Shown here one piece after another: positions 1 to 5,932 of a stretch of 6,604 bases of DNA. The notes under the pieces were generated by a model, which ran no database searches, was not told where the DNA came from, and saw nothing but the letters and a program-made list of their open reading frames with translations. Position numbers and translations under genes: made by a program. The first letter of the stretch is position 1. Every line of letters begins with the position of its first letter. Source of the DNA: Deltaproteobacteria bacterium UBA6106 (GTDB taxonomy: Bacteria; Desulfobacterota; Syntrophorhabdia; Syntrophorhabdales; Syntrophorhabdaceae); the NCBI GenBank assembly GCA_002428485.1, contig DIWM01000048.1:182552-189155 (forward strand), read 5' to 3'.

Positions 1-24
1 ACCTTTCACATTTCACCTTTCACC
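1..24. repeat. degenerate heptamer tandem array just downstream of gspH
   Basis: Read on the plus strand, this stretch is three 7-bp units in perfect register, ACCTTTC, ACATTTC and ACCTTTC, followed by a partial ACC. It starts at the window edge and may continue beyond it. It ends four bases before the gspH stop codon (29-31). It has the same 7-bp period, and the same AC at the start of each unit, as the array beside the gspF stop (932-966). No coding function is apparent. Confidence 0.7.
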
Positions 25-28
25 TGGT

Positions 29-568
29 TCATTGCCGCGTCACCACTGATCCGACCACTGGATCCGTCCGGATATAGATCGCCTTCTTCCTGCCCTGCAG
101 GACTACCGTCCCGCCTTCCGCGCCGCCGTAGGCGCGGAAAAGGATCGGATATTGCCCACTCCGGACCTCTCCCGACAGGGGATCATCCACCATTACGGAT
201 ATCTCCGCGGGGATGGCCTTCATATTCCTGCCCTCAAGGCCGTATTTCTTAGTGTCCAGGTTTATCATGAACGCCTGGTCCTCTCCCTTGTTCTGGGCAA
301 TGGACCTCGCGTGCCTGATCGTCGCCGCCATCTCTCTTCCCGTCGCATCGAGGCGGACGGAAGGGACGGAACTCATGAAAAATACAGTTGACAGCCCGAG
401 GATGATGCTCGCGAGGAACATGACGATGATGAGCTCGAGGAGCGTAAAACCTCCACGATTCGTGATTCGTGACTCGTAAATCGAAAATCGAAAATCGAAA
501 ATCGAAAATCGTGATTCGTGATTCGGTGGGGGGTGTGGCGTTCGGGTGGGAAGGTTGGTCTTCATCAT
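29..568 (-). CDS. gspH: GspH/FimT-type minor pseudopilin of the type II secretion system
   Basis: This is a minor pseudopilin expected to join the inner-membrane-anchored pseudopilus after prepilin peptidase cleavage. The processing site is clear: Gly40 is followed by Phe41-Thr-Leu-Leu-Glu45, with Glu at mature position +5, then a hydrophobic helix at about 41-63. Residues 74-175 look like GspH/FimT: an Arg-Ala-rich amphipathic helix (REMAATIRHARSIAQ), a beta-rich part, an FRAYGGAEGG segment and a late DPVVGSV motif. The leader is odd, at about 40 residues where pseudopilin leaders are usually short. Residues 15-38 are encoded by a heptamer array, so the original start was probably displaced. 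Two adjacent ATGs (568 and 565) are the only canonical in-frame starts; the second has a better-placed GAGG (576-573), giving 178 residues. About 400 bp of repeats separate it from gspF, so coupling with the operon is uncertain. The family is secure; whether it is expressed is not. Confidence 0.85.
   Translation of the reverse strand: MMKTNLPTRTPHPPPNHESRFSIFDFRFSIYESRITNRGGFTLLELIIVMFLASIILGLSTVFFMSSVPSVRLDATGREMAATIRHARSIAQNKGEDQAFMINLDTKKYGLEGRNMKAIPAEISVMVDDPLSGEVRSGQYPILFRAYGGAEGGTVVLQGRKKAIYIRTDPVVGSVVTRQ
456..525. repeat. ten-unit heptamer array inside the 5' end of gspH
   Basis: Ten consecutive 7-bp units stand in perfect register. On the plus strand they are CGATTCG, TGATTCG, TGACTCG, TAAATCG, four identical AAAATCG units (484-511), and two TGATTCG units. 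Read on the minus strand every unit begins CGA and fits CGA-N-T-Y-N. The array has no stop codon in any of the three minus-strand frames. In the gspH frame it gives a Phe/Ser/Ile/Arg-rich peptide of about 23 residues just before the prepilin cleavage site. It resembles the heptanucleotide short tandem repeats reported from cyanobacteria and other bacteria, but the relationship is not established. Confidence 0.9.
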
Positions 569-569
569 T

Positions 570-592
570 CCCCCTCACCCTGACCCTCTCCC
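570..592 (-). promoter_or_regulatory. potential G-quadruplex motif overlapping the gspH ribosome binding site
   Basis: The minus strand reads four G-runs separated by three 3-nt loops: GGG-AGA-GGG-TCA-GGG-TGA-GGGGG. This is a textbook intramolecular G-quadruplex motif. Its last G-run supplies the only Shine-Dalgarno-like sequence (GAGG, 576-573) before gspH and lies one base from the first ATG (568) and four from the second (565). Its first two G-runs also form one arm of a perfect 9-bp hairpin (584-606), so the two structures are mutually exclusive. The motif is seen directly; a regulatory role is inference. Confidence 0.5.
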
Positions 593-679
593 GCAAGGGG
601 AGAGGGAAACCATATGTGACCCTCTTCGGCAAGGGGAGAGGGGAACCGTAGGTAACCTTTTCCTATAAAGGGGAGAGGG
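571..679. repeat. array 1: three 36-bp hairpin repeat units next to gspH
   Basis: Three units start at 584, 620 and 656, exactly 36 bp apart, with a lead-in CCCCTCACCCTGA at 571. The first unit is a perfect 9-bp stem, CCCTCTCCC and GGGAGAGGG, with a 5-nt loop (584-606). The second and third stems are imperfect on the left arm but keep GGGGAGAGGG on the right. Linkers between stems contain ATATGTGA and then GTAGGTAA. This resembles the common intergenic CCCTCTCCC...GGGAGAGGG repeat class I recall from many proteobacterial genomes. It ends directly before the gspH start. No U-tract follows the stems, so they are not typical intrinsic terminators. Confidence 0.88.
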
Positions 680-783
680 AACATTAGAAGAATTCTTTCC
701 CCGACTATTTCCTGGCTCTCTAACCGCAGGCTCAGATCTTTAAATGTCAATTGTTTAGACATGGTGCTCGCTTATTTTCCTTT

Positions 784-806
784 CCCCCTCACCCTGACCC
801 TCTCCC
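784..806 (-). other. second copy of the G-quadruplex motif
   Basis: The minus strand carries the same four G-runs with AGA, TCA and TGA loops as at 570-592, as part of the identical lead-in of array 2. Here the motif is followed by an A-rich spacer rather than by a start codon 1-4 nt away, the nearest ATG being at 762. Confidence 0.5.
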
Positions 807-892
807 GCAAGGGGAGAGGGAAACCGTAGGTGACTCTTTCCCGCAAGGGGAGAGGGGAACCATATGTGACCCTCTTTCTTGAGGGGAGAGGG
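785..892. repeat. array 2: three 36-bp hairpin repeat units, copy of array 1
   Basis: Units start at 798, 834 and 870, again 36 bp apart, with the same lead-in as array 1. The first 41 bases (785-825) are identical to 571-611. Further in, linker order is exchanged: GTAGGTGA comes first and ATATGTGA second, the reverse of array 1. The first stem is a perfect 9-bp hairpin (798-820). Both arrays have the same orientation and start 214 bp apart. Confidence 0.88.
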
Positions 893-931
893 AATATAGT
901 TACTCCCATTATCATATCCGCTCGTTTTCTC

Positions 932-966
932 ACCCCTGACTAAACACTCCTCACTCTTAACTGCCT
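932..966. repeat. degenerate heptamer array touching the gspF stop codon
   Basis: Five 7-bp units each begin with AC on the plus strand: ACCCCTG, ACTAAAC, ACTCCTC, ACTCTTA and ACTGCCT. Sequence inside the units varies but the 7-bp register is exact. The last unit runs into the gspF stop codon (966-968). It has the same period and AC start as the array at 1-24, but a different consensus. Confidence 0.55.
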
Positions 967-977
967 TAAAAAGGCAG
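961..977 (-). other. palindrome at the gspF stop codon
   Basis: CTGCCTT and AAGGCAG form a perfect 7-bp inverted repeat around 3 nt (968-970), overlapping the last gspF codons and the TAA. In gspF mRNA it could form a small 3' hairpin. The downstream bases (TTAAGAGTG) are not a U-run, so an intrinsic terminator is unlikely; mRNA stabilisation or chance are alternatives. Confidence 0.35.
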
Positions 978-2162
978 GTCCGTTATGCTGAAGATGGCCA
1001 TGAGCATGGAGATCACGATAAAGCCTATCACAAGGCCCATGGCGAGGATCATGGCGGACTCGAGGAAGTTCACGAACCTTTTCACCGTTTCCTTCAGGCT
1101 CTTTTCATAGGCGGCTGCAACCTTGATGAGCATTATGTCGAGCTGGCCGGTCTCCTCCCCCACCTTTATCATCGAGAGGGCGAGAGGCGGCAATACGCCG
1201 GCATCGGCCAGGGGACCTGCTATGCCCTTGCCCTCCTTTGCGCCCTTTGCAACGTTATCGAGTGCAGAGGCGATGACCTGGTTGCTGATCACATCCTTTG
1301 AATTGTCCAGCGCCTGCAGAAAGGATACGCCGCTTTTGAGGAGCGTCCCCAGGGTCCTGCAGAACCTCGCTGTTTCGAGCTTCCTCACCACATCTCCGAA
1401 AAGCGTGAGTTTCAAAGCGTCCCACCTGAGCCTTCCCCGCGCTGACCGCATGTACGACCTCGCAATGCCCCACGCCATGAAGACCGCCGGCAGAAAGATC
1501 CACCAGTATGTTCTCAGGCTGTGGCTCACTCCAAGGAGGATCTTCGTTGAAAGCGGTATGGAGCCTCCGAGCTCGGCGAATATGACGGAAAATTTCGGGA
1601 GCACGAAGGTGAGGAGGATGATGATCGAGATGCCGCCCGTAATGCTCAGTATCGCAGGATATATCATGGCCGATAGTATGCTGTCCTTCAGCTCCTTTGC
1701 CGATTCGAGGAATTCGTTCAGTTTGTCGAGGACAACATCGAGCACACCGCCCGCTTCACCGGCGCGGATCATGTTCACATAGAGCCGGGGAAAAGATCTG
1801 GGATGCTTCTGGAGCGCGTCCGAGAATGACCCGCCTTCGCGTATGGACTTGAGGATGGACTGGATGGTCTTTTTCATCTCCTTTTCTTCAGCTACTTCAG
1901 AGAGGATATTGAGGCTCCTGTCAATGGGCAGGCCGGCGCTCAAAAGCACCGACAACTCCGCGGTGAAGGTAAGGAGATCGCCTCTGGACCGCTTGAAGCC
2001 GATCTTCCCCCGCAGGCCGCCCTGTTTGGGCGCTGTTATCTTCAAGGGGATCAGGCCCGTATTCCTGATCCGTTCTACGGCAAGTTTCTCATCCACTGCC
2101 TCGATAACGCCTTCGATGGTCTCGCCGGCCATGGTAGTCGCCAGATAGGAAAAAACAGCCAC
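966..2162 (-). CDS. gspF: GspF, inner-membrane platform protein of the type II secretion system
   Basis: GspF is the polytopic cytoplasmic-membrane protein that couples the GspE ATPase to addition of pseudopilin subunits. The 398-residue length is normal. It has an N-terminal cytoplasmic segment (1-60) and two T2SSF domains at about 65-190 and 267-390. The duplicated motif is visible as AGEAGGVLD (134-142) and GEETGQLD (335-342). Three hydrophobic membrane segments lie at about 168-190, 221-236 and 370-391. The start is GTG at 2162, directly after the gspE TAA with no gap. A perfect AGGAGG lies 5 nt upstream inside the last gspE codons, so gspE and gspF are tightly coupled. A repeat array begins at its stop codon. 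Identity is very secure; a related type IV pilus PilC role is less likely given the neighbours. Confidence 0.97.
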   Translation of the reverse strand: MAVFSYLATTMAGETIEGVIEAVDEKLAVERIRNTGLIPLKITAPKQGGLRGKIGFKRSRGDLLTFTAELSVLLSAGLPIDRSLNILSEVAEEKEMKKTIQSILKSIREGGSFSDALQKHPRSFPRLYVNMIRAGEAGGVLDVVLDKLNEFLESAKELKDSILSAMIYPAILSITGGISIIILLTFVLPKFSVIFAELGGSIPLSTKILLGVSHSLRTYWWIFLPAVFMAWGIARSYMRSARGRLRWDALKLTLFGDVVRKLETARFCRTLGTLLKSGVSFLQALDNSKDVISNQVIASALDNVAKGAKEGKGIAGPLADAGVLPPLALSMIKVGEETGQLDIMLIKVAAAYEKSLKETVKRFVNFLESAMILAMGLVIGFIVISMLMAIFSITDLPF

Positions 2163-3683
2163 TTAAGCCTCCTGCGTGACCCTTAAGACCTCGCTAAGGG
2201 TCGTCATGCCCATACGAACCTTTTCAACGCCGTCTTCGAAGAGGGTCTTCATACCCTGCCTGCGCGCCTCGTCCCGCAGCAGGTTTGCATCGGCGTCCTT
2301 AAGGATCATCTTCCGTATCGCCTCATTGACTATGAGCAGTTCAAAGATGCCGGACCTGCCGTAGTAACCGGTGAAGGCGCACTTCTCGCACCCCCTGCCC
2401 CTGAAAAGCGGGGCACCCGCCTGAAGCCCGAACATCTTCAACTCCTCCTGATCCGCCTTTGACGTGTCCTGTTCTTTGCAGTGGGGGCAGATGACCCTTA
2501 CAAGCCGCTGTGCGAGGATGCCCCGTATCGTCGATGAGAGGAGGAAATTTTCCACCCCCATGTCGAGAAGCCTCGTGATCGCGCTGGGCGCGTCATTCGT
2601 ATGAAGCGTAGAAAAGACGAGGTGCCCGGTGAGCGCCGATTGTATGGCGATCTCCGCGGTCTCAAGGTCTCTGACCTCGCCGATCATTATGATATCGGGG
2701 TCCTGCCTCACGATATGCCTCAGGGTGTTCGTAAAGTTCAGCCCTATCTGCGTCTTGACCTGTATCTGGTTCACCCCTTTGAGCTGGTATTCGATGGGGT
2801 CTTCGACGGTGATGATCTTTTTGTCCGGCGTGTTGATCTTGTCCAGGGCACCATAGAGGGTCGTGGTCTTCCCGCTTCCCGTGGGGCCTGTGACAAGGAA
2901 AATCCCGTTCGGCTTCTTGATAAGGCGGTTGAAGGCATCGAGGATTTCGGGAGGGAAACCCAGAAGGTCGAGGTCTATGACGATGCTCTCCCTGTCGAGG
3001 ATCCTCATGACCACGCTCTCGCCGTGGAGGATCGGGATCGTCGACACACGGAGGTCTATCTCCTTGTCGTCGATCTTCAGGCGTATGCGTCCGTCCTGGG
3101 GCAGCCTCCGCTCGGCGATGTTCAGCTTGGCCATTATCTTGATCCGCGAGACGACGGCGGCCTCCAACTTCTTCGGCGCCGCCTCGACGTCATGGAGCAC
3201 CCCGTCAATGCGGTACCGCACCTTCAGTTCGTCCTCAAAGGGCTCGATGTGGACGTCGCTTGCCCTCATCTCGATGGCCCTTGAGATGAGGAGGTTCACA
3301 AGCTTGATGATAGGGGCCTCGGAGGCGAGGTCTTTCAGGTGTCCCACGTCCTCTTCCTCTTCCCGGACGAACTCAAACCCCTGCTGGTCCATGTCCTCGA
3401 TGATCCTGTTGATGTCCTGGGAATCCTCGCCGTAGAATTTCGATACGTACTCGTCGATGGACTGCCGCTCTCCGCCGTAGACGATGACATCGGCCGCCGT
3501 AGCCACTTTCAGGGCCGCAACGATCTCGCGGTCGCCGGGGTCTGCCAGGATCACCTTGAGCACATTGTTCTTCAGCTCCACGGGGATGATCCTGTTCTCA
3601 CGGATGAAGCGGGGAGATATGGCGTCCAGCACAAGGGGCACCTTCGGAAAATCTTCGGGCTTTACGTAGGTGATCTCATCCAT
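2163..3683 (-). CDS. gspE: GspE, assembly ATPase of the type II secretion system
   Basis: GspE is the cytoplasmic hexameric ATPase that powers pseudopilus assembly. The 506-residue protein begins with a T2SSE N-terminal domain (about 20-85), followed by an acidic linker (105-113) and the N2/CTD catalytic region. Walker A is GPTGSGKT (266-273), the Asp box is around VEDPIEY (293-299), Walker B is DPDIIMIGEVRD (328-339), and the His box is around STLHTNDAP (358-366). A zinc-binding tetracysteine module is intact, with CPHC (399-402) and CEKC (432-435), as in T2SS GspE and PilB relatives. The ATG at 3683 is the only canonical start before an upstream in-frame stop; its ribosome binding site is weak (GAG about 6 nt away). 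It sits 53 bp after gspD and abuts gspF. No defect is seen. PilB or MshE are sequence alternatives, but a GspD/GspG neighbourhood favours T2SS. Confidence 0.97.
   Translation of the reverse strand: MDEITYVKPEDFPKVPLVLDAISPRFIRENRIIPVELKNNVLKVILADPGDREIVAALKVATAADVIVYGGERQSIDEYVSKFYGEDSQDINRIIEDMDQQGFEFVREEEEDVGHLKDLASEAPIIKLVNLLISRAIEMRASDVHIEPFEDELKVRYRIDGVLHDVEAAPKKLEAAVVSRIKIMAKLNIAERRLPQDGRIRLKIDDKEIDLRVSTIPILHGESVVMRILDRESIVIDLDLLGFPPEILDAFNRLIKKPNGIFLVTGPTGSGKTTTLYGALDKINTPDKKIITVEDPIEYQLKGVNQIQVKTQIGLNFTNTLRHIVRQDPDIIMIGEVRDLETAEIAIQSALTGHLVFSTLHTNDAPSAITRLLDMGVENFLLSSTIRGILAQRLVRVICPHCKEQDTSKADQEELKMFGLQAGAPLFRGRGCEKCAFTGYYGRSGIFELLIVNEAIRKMILKDADANLLRDEARRQGMKTLFEDGVEKVRMGMTTLSEVLRVTQEA
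2168..2173 (-). promoter_or_regulatory. AGGAGG ribosome binding site deciding the GTG start of gspF
   Basis: A perfect AGGAGG on the minus strand lies within the final gspE codons (Gln-Glu-Ala-stop) and ends 5 nt before the GTG at 2162. It justifies the non-ATG start and indicates translational coupling of the two genes. Confidence 0.85.
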
Positions 3684-3736
3684 TGTTTCTCGCTGGATCC
3701 CGGTAATGAAGTTTCGGACCTATTCTCATGTTGATT

Positions 3737-5905
3737 TCAGGGGGACGGGGCCTGCCCGCCGGGCGGCATATTTTTATCAGGCGCTGCCAAACCGGGGCCG
3801 TCGCCAATACCCTTTCTGGTCTGTACGCCGCTCTTTAATAGCTCCTCTCTCCTGATCCCCCCTTTGGTGAGGTCAACGTTGGTAATATTATTGATGTATT
3901 CGTTGGTGATGTTTCTTGCCTCTTTCTGGTTTTTAAGCACGTGGGGAGTGAGCAGGATGATGAGCTCCTGCCGCTGCGCCTCCCGCGACCTGTTCCCAAA
4001 GAGAAAACCAAGCAATGGAACTTTTGACAGAAAAGGTACCCCTACCTCCGAGTTCGTAGTATCTTCCCTGATGAGCCCCCCTATGATAATCGTTTCGCCA
4101 TCCTGGACCGCCAGGTTGGTCGATGCCTCTGTCTTGTTAACGATGATCTGTTTTTCAGAGGTAGTAAGCTGAATGGTGCCATAGCTGGAAACTTCCTGCG
4201 ATATATCGAGGGAGATAAGGCCGCTGTCGTTGACCTGCGGCTTTACCTTGAGGATGATGCCAATGTCTTTATACTGGATGGTCCTCTGTGGAGCGACTGT
4301 AGTCGACCCGAACGTCTCCGATGTCACGATGGGCACCTGCTGGCCTACCTGGATGCGCGCCTCCCTGTTGTCAGAAACGAGGATATGCGGCGCGGCAAGC
4401 AGTTTGCCTTTGGATTCGTTCGCGAGGGCATTGATGTAAGCCCTGAAGAGACCTTTCTCGTCTGTCCCGATGTAACTGAAGCCCGATCGCGAGGGCCTTA
4501 TGGTCGTGTCGGTGCTGTCCATGTTCGCAAGAGTATCGGTGTTCATGCCTATATCGCCGCTTATGAGCGACCTTCCGAATTTTATCTGCGTCTTGAAGGC
4601 ATACGCGAGCCCGAGGCTTAAGTTATCCGTCAGGTTTACCTGGGCGATGACCCCTTCGATAACGACCTGCCTCGGAATAACATCTACCTTTGCTATCGTC
4701 TCTTTGATCGTCTCATAATCCTCCGGCGTTGCGAGAACGATCACCGAGTTGATAACCTCATCAGCAAATACCTTGGTGATGTCCGATACAAGCATCTCTC
4801 CGGCAGTGGACCCTCCTGCTGTCGCGGTCAGCGGTGCAGAAACCTGGGCGGGTTGAGGCGCAGATATCTGGCCTGATGTGATGGTGGTCGTGCTAGCCCT
4901 GGCCGTGGTCCCCGTCGCCGGCCTTGCGCCGAGAAAGATCTGCTGAAGCAGGGACGCGATATCCTTCGCCTTCCCGTTCTGGACGGGATAGACAAAGACC
5001 TGCGCCCTCTTTTTTTTCTGGGTCTCGTTGTCGAAGGTCTCGATGAGCCCCAGTATCCTCTTTATGCTCGCATCGGTATCGACGATGATTATCTGATTGC
5101 TCTTCGGCACATCGAGCACCACGGCGTTTGCCGATACAAAGGGGGTGACCAGCTTCACGACCTCGGTGGACTGCAAGTAGGCGATCGGTATTACCTGGAT
5201 CAATGACTTGCCCGTTGCGGGTATCTTGCCGGCGTCGCGCCCGATGGAGACAGGGGACGGCTCCCTCGACACCTCACTGATAGGGACAATCCTGTAAAGG
5301 CCGCTCTCCTCGACTACGCCGATCCCGTTGATCCGCAGTATCACCTCCATCACGGGGAGCACCCGATCCCTGCTCACAGGCGCCACAGACCTGAAGGTCA
5401 CTCGCCCTTTGACCCTGGGATCGACGATGTAATTAACGCGCAGTATGTCCCCGAAAACGGTCTGTATCACGGCAAAGACATCGGCATCGTCAAAGTTAAG
5501 GCTTATCATGCCCGTAGAGGTCGCGGGCTTTTTCACGGCAGGCGCTTTAGACCGTTCAGGCTCCGCTGTTTTTGCGGGCGCAGCAGGCTTACTTGTTGTG
5601 GGCTGGGTTTGAGACGGAGACGGTTGTGGAGAAGGAGGCTGAAGCTGTTGCGGCTGCTGCTTTCCATCCTGGATGGTACTGTCGGGAGGGTTCTCCACTC
5701 TGATCGTGAAATCCAGAGGGCCTCCTGTCTGTGGTATCGGTTGCCCTAAATGGTCCAGGGGTCCTCCCGGCTGCGGTTGTCCTCCCTGGCCGACAGGATC
5801 AGGGGCTTGTGTGCCTTTCCTGGGCAAATCTTGTCCAAAGACGGGGCATTGCACAACCGCAACAAAAAGGATAAGAAAGATGATGGTTATCTTCAGATAT
5901 TTCAT
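3737..5905 (-). CDS. gspD: GspD, outer-membrane secretin of the type II secretion system
   Basis: GspD is the multimeric outer-membrane channel through which folded substrates leave the periplasm. The 722-residue protein has a Sec signal peptide (about 1-25) and then an unusual Pro/Gln/Ser/Thr-rich linker of about 105 residues (26-130) containing a repeated GGPLD. N0 follows at about 133-210 (with the DPRVKGRVTF motif), one N1-like domain at about 232-293, and an N3-like domain at about 301-408 interrupted by a Thr/Ser/Ala-rich loop (328-368). The secretin core is at 411-655, including VPFLSKVPLLGFLFGN (623-638). The tail (660-722) ends Pro/Gly-rich. Canonical GspD has N0-N1-N2-N3, so one small domain seems to be missing by eye. 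Cys20 is preceded by Gln, so it is not a lipobox. The start at 5905 follows the gspG stop by 27 bp with a modest CAGG 5 nt away. Confidence 0.96.
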   Translation of the reverse strand: MKYLKITIIFLILFVAVVQCPVFGQDLPRKGTQAPDPVGQGGQPQPGGPLDHLGQPIPQTGGPLDFTIRVENPPDSTIQDGKQQPQQLQPPSPQPSPSQTQPTTSKPAAPAKTAEPERSKAPAVKKPATSTGMISLNFDDADVFAVIQTVFGDILRVNYIVDPRVKGRVTFRSVAPVSRDRVLPVMEVILRINGIGVVEESGLYRIVPISEVSREPSPVSIGRDAGKIPATGKSLIQVIPIAYLQSTEVVKLVTPFVSANAVVLDVPKSNQIIIVDTDASIKRILGLIETFDNETQKKKRAQVFVYPVQNGKAKDIASLLQQIFLGARPATGTTARASTTTITSGQISAPQPAQVSAPLTATAGGSTAGEMLVSDITKVFADEVINSVIVLATPEDYETIKETIAKVDVIPRQVVIEGVIAQVNLTDNLSLGLAYAFKTQIKFGRSLISGDIGMNTDTLANMDSTDTTIRPSRSGFSYIGTDEKGLFRAYINALANESKGKLLAAPHILVSDNREARIQVGQQVPIVTSETFGSTTVAPQRTIQYKDIGIILKVKPQVNDSGLISLDISQEVSSYGTIQLTTSEKQIIVNKTEASTNLAVQDGETIIIGGLIREDTTNSEVGVPFLSKVPLLGFLFGNRSREAQRQELIILLTPHVLKNQKEARNITNEYINNITNVDLTKGGIRREELLKSGVQTRKGIGDGPGLAAPDKNMPPGGQAPSP

Positions 5906-5932
5906 ATATGCCTGCGTTGGCTTCTCCTGTGA

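Larger units (their letters stand above)
569..965. other. repeat-filled gspF-gspH intergenic region
   Basis: This stretch of about 400 bp between the gspF stop and the gspH start holds no recognisable gene. It contains a heptamer array (932-966), two arrays of 36-bp hairpin repeats (785-892 and 571-679) in the same orientation, and an unremarkable spacer at 680-783. The spacer starts a 65-codon minus-strand reading frame (762-565): about 27 unique residues, then repeat-derived sequence, ending on a TGA that overlaps the gspH ATGs. I do not recognise the unique part and see no good ribosome binding site for it. A TTGACA-like hexamer (745-750, minus strand) has no matching -10. Confidence 0.75.

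Noticed and set aside
584..606. Intrinsic terminator from the perfect 9-bp stems
   Set aside because: No U-run follows the stem on either strand; the sequence after it is G-rich (minus strand) or mixed (plus strand).
249..632. Frameshifted version of gspH in another minus-strand frame
   Set aside because: The conserved pseudopilin body is continuous in the 29-568 frame. The other frame merely reads through the stop-free heptamer array and then gives unrelated Arg/His-rich sequence.
469..651. Plus-strand 60-codon reading frame across the repeats
   Set aside because: It consists almost wholly of heptamer and hairpin-repeat translation, lies opposite the gspH 5' end, and shows no ribosome binding site or recognisable domain.
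722..750. Sigma-70 promoter from the perfect TTGACA at 750-745 on the minus strand
   Set aside because: At 16-19 bp downstream the sequence is GC-rich (around GCGGTTAG), with no -10 resembling TATAAT.
571..892. CRISPR array, suggested by exact 36-bp spacing of similar units
   Set aside because: The 36 bp is the whole period, not a repeat plus spacer. The units are hairpins joined by short similar linkers, there are no unique 30-40 bp spacers, and no cas gene is present.
1123..1782. Plus-strand 219-codon reading frame opposite gspF
   Set aside because: Antisense shadow of a well-supported gspF, with no domain and no ribosome binding site that I can see.
2601..3284. Plus-strand 227-codon reading frame opposite gspE
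   Set aside because: It is a mirror of gspE codon structure. The minus-strand frame shows every GspE catalytic motif intact, while the plus product has no recognisable motif.
5844..5850. Lipoprotein signal peptide in GspD at Cys20
   Set aside because: The residues before the Cys are Val-Val-Gln. Gln at -1 does not fit the lipobox, which wants a small residue, so a normal Sec signal peptide is preferred.
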